Positions 43,235 through 52,604 of a stretch of DNA of 64,000 nucleotides are shown here, piece after piece. A model generated the notes under the pieces. The model was not told the DNA's origin. It saw only the letters and a list, made by a program, of their open reading frames with translations, and did not search any database. The stretch is from SMWD01 sp002729875 (GTDB lineage: Bacteria; Pseudomonadota; Gammaproteobacteria; Steroidobacterales; GCA-2729495). Within the stretch, counting starts at the first letter, position 1; each line of letters begins with the position of its first letter. The DNA is taken from the NCBI GenBank assembly GCA_036010905.1, contig DASCMH010000047.1, positions 1-64,000 of the forward strand. Reading direction: 5' to 3'. The position numbers were made by a program, and so were the translations under genes.

Positions 43235-44134
43235 TCAGTCGGGGCCAAGGCTGAAAACGATCAACAGGGAAATTGCGAACACGACGATCGAGAATGCACC
43301 GACGCCGACAATCTGGGAACTGCCCGGTTTGTCATCATCGGGGTGCTGCATGTCGGCCATGTCATCCTCACCCGAAGTACCCTGACGATCCATGCCGGTC
43401 ATATCCTGCATGCCGGCCTGATCCCCGTCGCCCTCGGCATCTTTCACCCGCATTTTCATCGCGTGCATGGAATGAGGGTTGGCGCGCACAGTCATCATGC
43501 CGTGCTTGAGATGTCGTGTCACCAGCCACCAGTTCATCGGGTAGGTGAAAATGAAGCCGACCAGCAGCGCCAGCGACATGATGAACCAGAATGCCGCACC
43601 GAACGGGTTGTTCGCGCCGTCAACCGCGGGCATCCAGAACTTGGCAACCAGGAGCATCCCCGCCATCAGGATATTCATGGAATAGAACTCCGGGATGAAG
43701 GTCATCTTCAGCGACTTTACGTAGTCGCCGCCCGCCATGTCCCGCATGGCATAGGCCTGAAAAAATGTCCAGCCGAAACCAAAGCCCAGCACGTACTCGA
43801 GGGTAATGTCGAGCGCCGGTGGGAGTTCCAGAAGGTTGCTGATCGCAGCACCGGCGATGATCCCCAGGCCGTCGCCCGCGGCGCAGTGCATTGTTGAGCC
43901 AAGGACCTGCCGCCAGGTAGCAGACACATACTGTTCATGGGTGCCAGGGAGCGGCTCTCTGCACCCCAGTACATAGAAAAATGCACCAAAGGGTCCGGTG
44001 AACAGCGTCAGGATGACGAATCCCCACTTGAGGACAACCGCTTCAGGCGTCGTACGGATGTCAACCACCACAAACAGAACCGACATCCCGGTCAGGATGA
44101 ACCAGAGCAGCATAACGCCATTGAGCATAGGCAA
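43235..44134 (-). CDS. DUF4396-type membrane protein with Met/His-rich tail
   Basis: A 299-residue protein with about six to seven membrane helices. It has a Trp/Met-rich central part (FGFGWTFFQAYAMRDMAGGDYVKS, split) and EFYSMNILMAGML, typical of DUF4396 proteins. After FTYPMNWWLVTRHLKHGMM a soluble segment of about 70 residues is rich in Met, His and Asp (HSMHAMKMRV, MQDMTGMDRQ, DDMADMQHPDDD), then a last helix. Met/His clusters often bind Cu(I) or Cu(II), so a copper role is possible. Single gene on the minus strand. Confidence 0.7.
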   Translation of the reverse strand: MPMLNGVMLLWFILTGMSVLFVVVDIRTTPEAVVLKWGFVILTLFTGPFGAFFYVLGCREPLPGTHEQYVSATWRQVLGSTMHCAAGDGLGIIAGAAISNLLELPPALDITLEYVLGFGFGWTFFQAYAMRDMAGGDYVKSLKMTFIPEFYSMNILMAGMLLVAKFWMPAVDGANNPFGAAFWFIMSLALLVGFIFTYPMNWWLVTRHLKHGMMTVRANPHSMHAMKMRVKDAEGDGDQAGMQDMTGMDRQGTSGEDDMADMQHPDDDKPGSSQIVGVGAFSIVVFAISLLIVFSLGPD

Positions 44135-44299
44135 CCTCCTGAAAATATATTACCTCTTTCCCGCGCTTGCAGGGAAAAAAGATGCCTTATACAACCTTGG
44201 GCAACCATGATGCGTGGACGCTTTAGATGACATCGTGGAGCGCGACCTCGGACTGCGGAGCCTGAATTCCCACGCAAACGTATAACCACCCGATCTGAT

Positions 44300-45433
44300 A
44301 TGATCATCGGCTTGAAAAAGATCATAACTGCAACAGTGACACCACTCGCATCGATTTTTGGCAGTGGTTTTTTGGTGATAGTACCGATTTTGAGTGGCTT
44401 GGTGGGCCCCTATTCGGTTTTTGCCATGGCGCTTGTTTGTGCCCTTGCCTACGCGGTGGGCAGCGTGGTTCGATTCAACATTGCTCACTTCGAGCCGCTT
44501 CTTGAGGCCAACAATGCCCCGTTTCTGGCCCGACACTCGGAGCAGGCTGCGGATCTGGCGCTGGTGCTGGCCTATGTGATTTCCGTCTCTCTCTATATCA
44601 ATATCCTTTCGGCTTTCCTGCTGCACGGGATTGGTCTGGACAACCCACTCAACGAACACATTCTCACGATATCGGTAATCAGTTTTATCGCCCTGGTGGG
44701 TGCCACCCGGGGCCTTAACATGCTGCATACACTCGAGAGCTATGCGTTGTGGATCACAATGGTCATCATAGTTGCGGTGCTGATCGGATTCGGGAGCTAC
44801 GATCTGAATGTCGCAAAAGCCGGAACGCTGCAATGGCCATCGCGTCCTGATGCGACTCCGTGGGTCATCCTGACGACGCTCGGTGGCACGCTGATCGTTA
44901 CCCAGGGATTCGAAACCTCACGTTATCTCGGCCAGGAGTTCGATCGCCAGACCCGAATCCGCTCCAGTCGCTTGTCGCAGATCGTGTCGACGGCGGTTTA
45001 TCTCATCTTCGTCGCCCTGGCGACACCCCTGATGTACTTTCTCGGTGACAGTGTCGATGACAGCGCACTCATCATCCTGGCGGGGAAAGCTGCTGTCTGG
45101 CTTCCTATACCCCTCATCGCCGCAGCAGTTCTCAGCCAGTTCAGCGCTGCCGTTGCCGATACCATCTCCGGAGCCGGCAACATGATCGAGGTCTCGGAGC
45201 AGCGTATCGACCGCAGACTAGCCTATCTGCTGATCTGTGGTTTCGCTATCATCCTGGCCTTCCAGGATACATTAACGCTGGTGGCGTTGGCCTCCAGGGC
45301 ATTTGCCTTTTATTACCTGTTGCAGTGCCTGGTGGCAATCAGCATCACGAAAAATACCTTCAGGAGAGTCTTGTTCGGCCTGGTGGCCGTCATCCTGGCC
45401 TTCATCACCGTCTTCGCGGTGCCGGTGGGCTGA
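44300..45433 (+). CDS. APC-superfamily-like permease
   Basis: A 377-residue membrane protein with 10-11 helices. The first helix region TPLASIFGSGFLVIVPILSG has the unwound Gly-Ser-Gly helix break used by APC/NSS-type (LeuT fold) transporters. A second such break is TTLGGTLIVTQGFETSRYLG. No close family recognised: it may transport an amino acid or inorganic ion. An open frame of 227 codons on the opposite strand is a shadow. Start at ATG 44300. Confidence 0.7.
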   Translation: MIIGLKKIITATVTPLASIFGSGFLVIVPILSGLVGPYSVFAMALVCALAYAVGSVVRFNIAHFEPLLEANNAPFLARHSEQAADLALVLAYVISVSLYINILSAFLLHGIGLDNPLNEHILTISVISFIALVGATRGLNMLHTLESYALWITMVIIVAVLIGFGSYDLNVAKAGTLQWPSRPDATPWVILTTLGGTLIVTQGFETSRYLGQEFDRQTRIRSSRLSQIVSTAVYLIFVALATPLMYFLGDSVDDSALIILAGKAAVWLPIPLIAAAVLSQFSAAVADTISGAGNMIEVSEQRIDRRLAYLLICGFAIILAFQDTLTLVALASRAFAFYYLLQCLVAISITKNTFRRVLFGLVAVILAFITVFAVPVG

Positions 45434-45656
45434 GTTACTCCGGCGCGGACCAATCCGGGCAACAATTAACCGGGGCCAGGATAAAAACCGGCTGGACTGA
45501 CTTAAACCCCTCTGGCATTTCGCCATACTCATGTACATCATGCGACTTGTGAACTTAAATATTTTTCATTGCTGTTTGGGCGCGGCGTCCTTCTTCTCTC
45601 GACTAATACCGCGTTACTTTTTTAGGTTTTTTTAAATAGTCATATATGCTTAACCC

Positions 45657-46580
45657 ATGGTTGATGCAATAGCCCACGTAACTGTCGGCGTCGCAGACCT
45701 GAAGCCCGTATTTGATTTATGGATCGACCGGTTTGGCCTGCAGAGCGTCGTTCGACGGACCGGACCGGATCCCGGTCTGGCCCGGTTGTGGGACATACCG
45801 GCTGAACAGATTGCAGACCAGATCCTGGTCCGAACACCTGGAGCCGAAACCGGGTGGCTTCATTTCGTTCAGTTCCACAAACCGGCCGCACCTGTGCGAC
45901 AGGGCGCGGCGGCGACGGATTTAGGCCCCAAAAACCTCGACGTCAACTGCCACGATATAACCGCGCGTTATACTGAGTGCAAGGCGGCAGGGTATTCGTT
46001 CCGCTCTGCAATCAGTGAATACGAAGTCGAGGATATTCGTGCCCGGGAAGTCCAGATGCCAGGCCACGACGATACGAATGTCGTCCTGATCGAGATTTTA
46101 AGTGCCGGATTCGACGTCAGATTTTCGCCGCAGGGCTATGCCGGCGTGACTTCCTGCGTCATCATCGTGCCCGATACCAGGATCGAGGCGGCCTTCTATC
46201 GGGGTCTCTTTGGGCTGGACGAACTGATGCATCACCGCATCGCGGGGCCGGGTATCGAGGCGGCCGTCGGCTTGCCGAAGGGTGCGGTGCTTGATATGCG
46301 GCTCATGGGAAGGCAAGGTAAATTATTCGGCCGCATGGAATTGATTACCTACCAAGGTCTTGAGGGTCGTGATCGATTTCCTTTGAGTAAACCGCCGGCA
46401 ACCGGAATCTTGCATTGCGGGTTTGCCGTGGAATCGGTGCCGGATACGGTGCAGCGAGCCCGGGATGCCGGCATCAATGTCGACGAGTTTGAAAATATAG
46501 AAACAATCTTTGCTTCGGGTCGTATGGCGGCCTTGCATTCGCCCTCGGGTTTGCGCATTGAGCTTTACCAAAGCGGCTAA
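45657..46580 (+). CDS. Double VOC-domain protein
   Basis: A 307-residue protein of two VOC (glyoxalase/dioxygenase fold) domains: residues 1-150 (AHVTVGVADLKPVFDLWIDRFG) and 160-307 (GVTSCVIIVPDTRIEAAFYRGLFG ... ILHCGFAVE ... LRIELYQSG). Possible metal ligands are His7, His199-type, His278 (LHCGF) and Glu303, but the set is not clearly complete in each half. Could be an extradiol-type dioxygenase or an isomerase. It stands alone. Confidence 0.72.
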   Translation: MVDAIAHVTVGVADLKPVFDLWIDRFGLQSVVRRTGPDPGLARLWDIPAEQIADQILVRTPGAETGWLHFVQFHKPAAPVRQGAAATDLGPKNLDVNCHDITARYTECKAAGYSFRSAISEYEVEDIRAREVQMPGHDDTNVVLIEILSAGFDVRFSPQGYAGVTSCVIIVPDTRIEAAFYRGLFGLDELMHHRIAGPGIEAAVGLPKGAVLDMRLMGRQGKLFGRMELITYQGLEGRDRFPLSKPPATGILHCGFAVESVPDTVQRARDAGINVDEFENIETIFASGRMAALHSPSGLRIELYQSG

Positions 46581-46885
46581 TGAATTAATGCAAAGTAAGA
46601 ACCGGGGAAAGCATTATTATGGGGAAGCCAGGTTGAAGTATAATCCCATCTCCTGAAGCAAATCTGTTTATGACGGACTTAGGGACAACACAGCCTGCAA
46701 ACAGGACGCTCATTGAGGCAATCAATAGATTGCACATATCTCTTCTCCATGCACCCGTTGTGAAATTTCATTTTTGCTGGTACGGATATAAAAAGGCGCC
46801 AGGTTTATGTTTCACGCCCAAGGTTTTTTAAACCGGTAACACGCACCCGATACAGATTGATTTGTGACGTAAGGGAGGTATCAGG
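46581..46885. other. Intergenic, nothing recognised
   Basis: 305 bases. GGAGGT precedes the next ATG at 46886; no other signal seen. Confidence 0.4.
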
Positions 46886-47992
46886 ATGTCATTATGGTCA
46901 TGTCTGGAAAAGAAACCCTTCACCTTCTCCATCTTGTTATGCACATTACTGTGTGCCTGTACTGCAAGTGTTGATCGCGAATCTGCGCACGTTTGGTGTG
47001 ATCCCGGGTCCGATTTGTGCTGGCAGAATCCGCAACGGGCCGGCCTGGATCTTGATGATGTCGGGCTGATCGCAGCCGAGGCGCAACCTTATTGTGAGTC
47101 ACTGGTACTCGGCGGCTATGCTGACTGGCGGGTGCCCACGATCGATGAATTGCGTACACTCATTGCCGGCTATGAGTCCACGCAACCCAACGGAGACTGC
47201 AAGGTTTCGTTCGGGGCGGGTACGCTTGACGGCCTGAATCGCAATTGTCATGGCGGCACACTGCTTGCAGGTCCGGCTGCTAATGGTTGTTACTGGAAGC
47301 CCGGATTAACCGGGAGTTGCGACAGGACGGACGTGGGTGCACCGGCACGTAAAAGGCTGGAGACCTGGGCAAGTGATCGGCCGAGCGATGACCCGAAACA
47401 CTGGACTGCCTATGTGACCTTCGACACCGGAGCCGTCGGCTTTAATCACAACTGCAGCTACGCGGATGTGCGCTGTGTGCGCGACAACATCGGCCCGATT
47501 CCCGAGTGCGTGGCGAACGATACCTGCATTGACGTGGATGATTATGTGTCGGACCCACAGGTGACGGCCGACTGCGATGCGGATGTGTGCAACGCAGGTG
47601 ATGTGGCGCGGGTGATATTGCGGGTACCTGAATCACTCGATACGCAGCCGCATCAACTCATGGTTTTCTGGTACAAAGAAGCAGACTGGCGTATGCCGCC
47701 GGCGCGCCCCCCGGACGGAGGCACAGATTACAACCAGGTCGTGGCGCCGAATATTGATCTGGATAAACCGCTGATCATGACCGTACCGGCCTGCACCTTC
47801 TATCGTGAGAAATTAATCAGCGGCGAGTTTCGCCTGTTTGCATATTTGCAAATGCAAAAGGGATACCAACTGGTACCACGGGCGGGTGATTACGTGTGGG
47901 GAAGTTCTGAGCCGATTAGCTTCCCGCTGAATGGCAACGAACACCAGGCCAATGTGATGGAACTTGATATCACCTTGCGCCTGATCGATTAA
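46886..47992 (+). CDS. DUF1566 (Lcl-C-type) lipoprotein
   Basis: A 368-residue exported lipoprotein: signal peptide with lipobox LCAC (Cys at about residue 24). The middle part carries the DUF1566 fingerprint GGYADWRVPTIDELRTLI (about residues 75-93) and, further on, VTFDTGAVGFNHN-CSYADVRCVRD. A C-terminal all-beta domain (about residues 220-368) has its own Cys-rich start (CVANDTCIDVDDYV). DUF1566 domains are C-type-lectin-like folds on bacterial surfaces. GGAGGT lies 6-7 bases before the ATG. Probable outer-membrane-facing protein; ligand unknown. Confidence 0.75.
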   Translation: MSLWSCLEKKPFTFSILLCTLLCACTASVDRESAHVWCDPGSDLCWQNPQRAGLDLDDVGLIAAEAQPYCESLVLGGYADWRVPTIDELRTLIAGYESTQPNGDCKVSFGAGTLDGLNRNCHGGTLLAGPAANGCYWKPGLTGSCDRTDVGAPARKRLETWASDRPSDDPKHWTAYVTFDTGAVGFNHNCSYADVRCVRDNIGPIPECVANDTCIDVDDYVSDPQVTADCDADVCNAGDVARVILRVPESLDTQPHQLMVFWYKEADWRMPPARPPDGGTDYNQVVAPNIDLDKPLIMTVPACTFYREKLISGEFRLFAYLQMQKGYQLVPRAGDYVWGSSEPISFPLNGNEHQANVMELDITLRLID

Positions 47993-48045
47993 CAAGGTAA
48001 CGGATTTTTTTCCTGCATGTCCGGAAAATAAACCCGGCATCTTGC

Positions 48046-49041
48046 TCAGAAATCGTAATCCATCGGTAGTGACGTCGGCAGCGACGGGACAGTTTGCAGG
48101 TAAGCCCAGATAGCGCCCAGGTCCTCATCCGTCATACCGGCAAACGCCACCCACGGCATTACCGTATTGGTGGCAAGGGTGACCTTGCGACCGTTGCCGC
48201 GCAGCCTGAACAGTGTAATGAAATCATCCCGGCTGAGTTTGCCGATGCCTTCGGGATGCGTAGTCAGATTGGGCGTATCGATGACTCTTGCGCCCGGCAG
48301 GTAACGGCCGCCGACCCAGTAACGCGCGCCGCCGGTAAACGCCTTGCCCTTACGTTCCTGCCCCGGCGCATCGTTGGGGGTGTGGCAGTAACGACAACGA
48401 CCGATGTCCGTCAGGTATTTCCCGTAGACCGCCTCGTCAGACCGGTCGGGAGTTTTTGCCGATGACGGCGATAAAGTTGCCAGCGACACCTTGTATATGC
48501 GCTCGCTCAACACCCGGCCCCGACCCGGTTGTTCATGCACCACCGGCGGCAGCGTCAGAATATAGCCGGCAATTGCATCGGCATCCTCGTCGCTGAGCGC
48601 GTGCAGGTTAAGCCACATGTTGGGATGCAGCGGTGCGCCGTCGGGCCGTAACCCGTCGCGGAACGCACGGATGATGTCGGCTTTGGACCAGCCGCCGATA
48701 CCGGTTACCGGATCCGGGGTGATATTCGGCTCGCACAATTTCGACGTCACGAAATCCACTGAGTCCTTGCCGCGCGGGTTGTCGTTGTTACCCCAGACCG
48801 GGCAGTCGATGCCGGCATAGTTGGCGATAATGGGCGGCCGGCCGTCTATCGCATTGTTTGGCGCCGAATGACATTGCGCACAAAGCGCAATGGTTTCGGC
48901 AAGGTACCGGCCGCGTTCCAGGGTTGCGTTCTGTTCGACATCGGCAAGGACGGGTAACGACAACCATAATACCGCGCAGACCGCCGCGCGGGCAGATCCA
49001 TGCATCCCGAAGGTAGCTGAAATTCTCATTGCTATACTCAC
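48046..49041 (-). CDS. Dihaem cytochrome c
   Basis: A 331-residue periplasmic protein with signal peptide (about residues 15-33) and two CxxCH motifs: CAQCH (about residues 54-58) and CRYCH (about residues 208-212). Each lies in a cytochrome-c-type domain (SDEDADAIAGYILTLPP, DEDLGAIWAYLQTVPS). Such dihaem subunits take electrons from periplasmic dehydrogenases. It is divergent from the sorbosone-dehydrogenase-like gene at 49104 (62 bases between the coding starts), the likely partner. Start at the GTG at 49041 or ATG 49029 is uncertain. Confidence 0.88.
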   Translation of the reverse strand: MSIAMRISATFGMHGSARAAVCAVLWLSLPVLADVEQNATLERGRYLAETIALCAQCHSAPNNAIDGRPPIIANYAGIDCPVWGNNDNPRGKDSVDFVTSKLCEPNITPDPVTGIGGWSKADIIRAFRDGLRPDGAPLHPNMWLNLHALSDEDADAIAGYILTLPPVVHEQPGRGRVLSERIYKVSLATLSPSSAKTPDRSDEAVYGKYLTDIGRCRYCHTPNDAPGQERKGKAFTGGARYWVGGRYLPGARVIDTPNLTTHPEGIGKLSRDDFITLFRLRGNGRKVTLATNTVMPWVAFAGMTDEDLGAIWAYLQTVPSLPTSLPMDYDF

Positions 49042-49103
49042 TTTTCCCGACTCGGTCGGACTATCGTTACCCTACAGGCTACCACAGACCAAGAGAATGA
49101 CTC

Positions 49104-50453
49104 ATGACTAAGCATCGGCGAACCCTTCAGGCCTTAGCTCAGCAAAGCCTGGTGCGGTGCGTTATAAAAATGCTGTCAGACACCCATTACCGGATTCTCG
49201 TTGCCGCCACGCTGGTAATGCTTGCGGCAACGGTGAGCCTTGCCGACGAACCGTTGCCACAGATCACGGTGCCCGATGGTTTTAGCGCAACTGTTTTTCA
49301 TCCCGGCCTCGGTGCGACCCGGCATCTTGCGGTGCGCGACAATGGCGATGTGTATGTGGCGCGCAGTTTCCGCGTCGAGCGGCGCATGTTCGGGCAGAAA
49401 GCTGCATGGGGTGCGTTGATCGCATTGCGTGATGAAGACGGTGACGGCGTCGCCGATATTGTCGAACCGTTCGGCCCGACCGATATCACCAGCGAAGCGC
49501 GCATTCACAATGGGCACTTGTATTTCTCGTCCGACCAGGTCGTCTACCGGATGAAACTTGATGATAACCTCGTGCCGAAAACCGTAGCCGAACCGCTTGC
49601 CGGCGGTTTCCCGATGAACAATTCGCACGGCACCAAGACGCTGGCCTTCGATGGCGCCGGCAACATGTACGTGAATTCGGGCACGCCGTCGAATGCCTGT
49701 GAGTCGAAACGCATGGCGCTCCACGCACCGGGTTTAAACCCGTGCCCGCAACGCAAGCGCTCGGCAGGCATCTGGAAATTCAGCGATGGCAAACAAAACC
49801 AGGACCAGGTGCGCGACGGTAAGCGTTACGTTACCGGCACGCGTAACATTGTCGCGATGGCGTGGAACCCGTGGGCCGATAAACTCTATTTCGTCATGCA
49901 CGGCCGTGACAGCATCGGCATGCTCAACCCGGATTATTACTCGAAGCAAGATAACTCCGAGATACCCGCCGAGGAATTTCATCTCGCCGAAGCGGGCGAT
50001 GATTTTGGCTGGCCATACACCTATTACGATCCGCGCACCAACCGCCGCATGCAGGACCCCGGTTACGGCGGCGACGGCAAGACCGAGGCAGACGGTGACT
50101 ACAAGAAACCGTTGATTGCGTTTCCCGCACACTGGGCGCCAAACGACCTGCTGTTCCATTCCGGGCATAATCTGCCCGCCAAGTATGCACAGGGTGCATT
50201 CATCGTATTCCACGGTTCGTGGAACCGGATACCGTTCGAACAAGGCGGCTTCAAAGTCGTGTTCGTGCCGATGCAGGTCGGTCGGGTAACCGGTGACTGG
50301 GAGGTGTTTGCCGATGGGTTCACAGGATCCGGTCCCGTCAAAAACCCCGGCCAGTCCGCATACCGACCTACCGGTCTGGCAGAAGGCCCGGATGGTTCGA
50401 TCTACATTAGCGAGGATATGCTCGGGCGGATCTGGAAGGTATCGCCCGAATAA
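49104..50453 (+). CDS. Sorbosone dehydrogenase-like PQQ enzyme
   Basis: A 449-residue protein (or 427 if it starts at the ATG at 49170), with export signal about residues 30-46 (LVMLAATVSLADEPLP). The propeller markers are all here: ITVPDGFSATVFHPGLGATRHL, FPMNNSHGTKTLAFDGAGNMY, GTRNIVAMAWNPWADKLYFVMHGRD, and the conserved IVFHGSWNRIPFEQGGFKV, the loop that is altered in the paralogue at 3529. Soluble PQQ dehydrogenases oxidise sugars or aldehydes in the periplasm and pass electrons to cytochrome c; the divergent dihaem gene fits. Confidence 0.85.
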   Translation: MTKHRRTLQALAQQSLVRCVIKMLSDTHYRILVAATLVMLAATVSLADEPLPQITVPDGFSATVFHPGLGATRHLAVRDNGDVYVARSFRVERRMFGQKAAWGALIALRDEDGDGVADIVEPFGPTDITSEARIHNGHLYFSSDQVVYRMKLDDNLVPKTVAEPLAGGFPMNNSHGTKTLAFDGAGNMYVNSGTPSNACESKRMALHAPGLNPCPQRKRSAGIWKFSDGKQNQDQVRDGKRYVTGTRNIVAMAWNPWADKLYFVMHGRDSIGMLNPDYYSKQDNSEIPAEEFHLAEAGDDFGWPYTYYDPRTNRRMQDPGYGGDGKTEADGDYKKPLIAFPAHWAPNDLLFHSGHNLPAKYAQGAFIVFHGSWNRIPFEQGGFKVVFVPMQVGRVTGDWEVFADGFTGSGPVKNPGQSAYRPTGLAEGPDGSIYISEDMLGRIWKVSPE

Positions 50454-50736
50454 AAAAACACCTTTTAACCTTCGCTAACAGGAGAGCAGGGAATTTATTG
50501 AGGCAAAGCGTTCTTCTCAGTAACCGCAAGTGAAGATCAAGTCGCTTCCCTGCTAAAACGCGTGCTTGATCCTGCCCGCAACTACCCTGTAATCGCCAAC
50601 CAGCCCCTGCCGAAAACGCTCGAACTCGATCTGAATCATCAACTTTCCTGTCCGGCATCGCCTGAAGAATTTGCAGATTATGCAAACGACACACCTTCCG
50701 CAGGAATGCCCTACGGCACGGCTCCACTCTCTGAAC
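50454..50736. other. Intergenic with possible gene remnant
   Basis: A plus-strand frame open from 50502 reads LLKRVLDPARNYPVIANQPL and then ELDLNHQLSCPASPEEFADY, with coding-like composition but no start codon and no family that I recognise. It then runs on into the antisense of the next gene. Perhaps a decayed 3' gene fragment. Confidence 0.3.
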
Positions 50737-51603
50737 TCACCCGGGCGCATACCACTGACCCACTGGCGGTGGTTCGCCCGCCCCTGTTTGAGCGGCCAGG
50801 CGCCGCGCCGCTGATTCCAGCAGGCCTGTTTCGCTTGTTCCCGGGCGGTTGTAGCAACTCCGTACCAAGCTCACGCTGTCGTCAAGCAACGCTTTGGGCA
50901 GGTTGAAATCCTCGCGCAAACTGCATTGCAGCACATCGTCGTCATTGTATATCCGGTGCATAGCCTCGCGATATACTGCGCACATCGTGGCCACCAGCGA
51001 GGGCTCGCGATCAAACAGATCACCGCGCACAGCAAGACCTGTACTGGGCAGGCGAATTTGATCGCCAAGGTAGGTGATCAGGTGAGCATCACGCCCCAGG
51101 ACCTGGGGCGGCAACAGCAGGGAACTGAGCAACGCTCCACAGACGCTGCCATTGAGCAGCAGGCCCAGGCGGGAAATGTCATCACGCGCCGGCAGCAATT
51201 CGACGCCAACGCCGTTCTCGGCCAGCACGGATGCCAGCATTCCAGCGGGCGGTGCGGCGTCGGGAAAAGTAGCGACTGACCGGGCCTGCAAATCATCGAG
51301 GTTTTGCATCGGCGACCTGCCATACAACCAGAACATGGGTCGGTCACAGGCGATGAATACCAGTTTGTAGTCATCGCCGCGCAGCACAGCGTCGAGGGCC
51401 GCGCCGCAGGCAGCGTGGAAGGTTCGTAGCGGCAAATCCCCGGCTGCGACGAAGTTTGTATCGACCAGCACCACCTGTAGCCCTTCCGTGTTATACAGGC
51501 CACAACGTCTGGCAATGAAGTGACAGAGCAACTCGTGGATATCGAAGGCCTTGTAGCCCAGTTGAACCGTTAACAAGCCGCAGACCCTTGCAGCAATGCG
51601 CAC
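50737..51603 (-). CDS. Periplasmic-binding-protein-like protein without signal peptide
   Basis: A 288-residue protein resembling the NMT1/THI5/TauA-type substrate-binding fold (GLQVVLVDTNFVAAGDLPLR, AALDAVLRGDDYKLVFIACD, ALLSSLLLPPQVLGRDA). These are normally exported, but this one begins at once with RIAARVCGLLTVQLGYKAFD and has no signal. Its GTG start lies 34 bases inside the end of the luciferase-like gene, so the two are coupled. It may be a cytosolic sensor or a biosynthetic enzyme of the THI5 type rather than an ABC partner: no permease or ATPase gene is nearby. Confidence 0.65.
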   Translation of the reverse strand: MRIAARVCGLLTVQLGYKAFDIHELLCHFIARRCGLYNTEGLQVVLVDTNFVAAGDLPLRTFHAACGAALDAVLRGDDYKLVFIACDRPMFWLYGRSPMQNLDDLQARSVATFPDAAPPAGMLASVLAENGVGVELLPARDDISRLGLLLNGSVCGALLSSLLLPPQVLGRDAHLITYLGDQIRLPSTGLAVRGDLFDREPSLVATMCAVYREAMHRIYNDDDVLQCSLREDFNLPKALLDDSVSLVRSCYNRPGTSETGLLESAARRLAAQTGAGEPPPVGQWYAPG

Positions 51604-52604
51604 CGGGTCGAGCAGTCGAAGTGCGGCATAACCTGCTTGGCAAATGTTTCGATATACGCTCCCGGGCTGGACATGCCGGCAGGCCAGACAAAGCCATCAA
51701 CACCGAGCTCAACCAGGGCCTGAAAACGCGGTATCGCCTCTTGCGGTGTCCCGGCGATCGCGACTGCGTCCAGAATACGGTCGGTCAGCAAATCCTTGTG
51801 TCGAGCCTCGTTACTGGCGTGCTCGGCGTAATCATACTGGGATTTCATCATGGTCAATTCTTCGTAGAGCTGGTCATCAAAGTAATCCCGGGGCACCGTC
51901 GCAAAAACGGTGCCGGCTGCGACCGATGCGTAACCTTTAACCTCTTCACGCGCTCGATTGCGATCGTCTGATACGGCACAGGCAACACGCACCAGGAGTT
52001 TGATATCGTTAAAGTCGCGCCCCGCTTCTTCGGCGCCTGCCCGTATGTTGTCCAGGGCATATTGCACCAGGCGCGGATTCGAGCCGACCTGGAACAGCAC
52101 GCCATCGGCCAGTCGACCGCCAAGGCGCAGTGACCGGGGACCCGAACAGGCCATAACGATCGGCACATCCCGCTCCGACCAGGCCATGCGCAGCTCTTTG
52201 CCCTCGTATTTGGTTGGTTCGCCGCGAATCAAGGCGCGCAGAGTCCTGACCTTTTCTTCAAACACCACCAGACGCTCCGGCTTCAGGCCCAGGTTATGCA
52301 CGGCACTTTCACCTACTCCGATACCGCAGATAGCCCGACCGCCGGACAGTTCCTGCAGGCTGGCCCAGCTATTGGCCAGCACTGCGGGATGCCGGGTCAC
52401 CGTATGGGTGACGCCAGTAGCCAGCGCAAGCTGTTCGGTCTGCACGGCCAGCGCAGCCAGGATACTGTATGGATCACGCATTACCGAGTGCGAATCGGCT
52501 ATCCAGACACCACTATAGCCCAGCTGTTCGGCACGCAATGCCAGATCGATACAGCCCTGGATCGGGCGATTGGGCAGGATACCCAGGTCGAACGATATGC
52601 TCAT
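51570..52604 (-). CDS. Luciferase-like flavin/F420-dependent oxidoreductase
   Basis: An LLM-class protein of about 344 residues: SISFDLGILPNRPIQGCIDLALRAEQLGYSGVW (split) at the N-terminus, QLALATGVTHTVTRHPAVLA, GGRAICGIGVGES and VPIVMACSGPRSLRLGGRLADG. Sequence style fits F420- or FMN-dependent oxidoreductases of the 5,10-methylene-H4MPT-reductase-like group. The ATG at 52604 follows GGCGGG at a good distance and was preferred to the GTG at 52622. Its 3' end overlaps a binding-protein-like gene, so they are one operon. Confidence 0.85.
   Translation of the reverse strand: MSISFDLGILPNRPIQGCIDLALRAEQLGYSGVWIADSHSVMRDPYSILAALAVQTEQLALATGVTHTVTRHPAVLANSWASLQELSGGRAICGIGVGESAVHNLGLKPERLVVFEEKVRTLRALIRGEPTKYEGKELRMAWSERDVPIVMACSGPRSLRLGGRLADGVLFQVGSNPRLVQYALDNIRAGAEEAGRDFNDIKLLVRVACAVSDDRNRAREEVKGYASVAAGTVFATVPRDYFDDQLYEELTMMKSQYDYAEHASNEARHKDLLTDRILDAVAIAGTPQEAIPRFQALVELGVDGFVWPAGMSSPGAYIETFAKQVMPHFDCSTRCALLQGSAAC

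Noticed and set aside
44150..44833. A 227-codon minus-strand open frame over the start of the permease
   Set aside because: Composition (many His/Gln/Arg) is typical of an antisense shadow of hydrophobic codons.
50502..50735. Coding-like plus-strand frame after the sorbosone dehydrogenase
   Set aside because: No start codon, no recognised family, and it continues into the antisense of another gene; kept only as a possible remnant.
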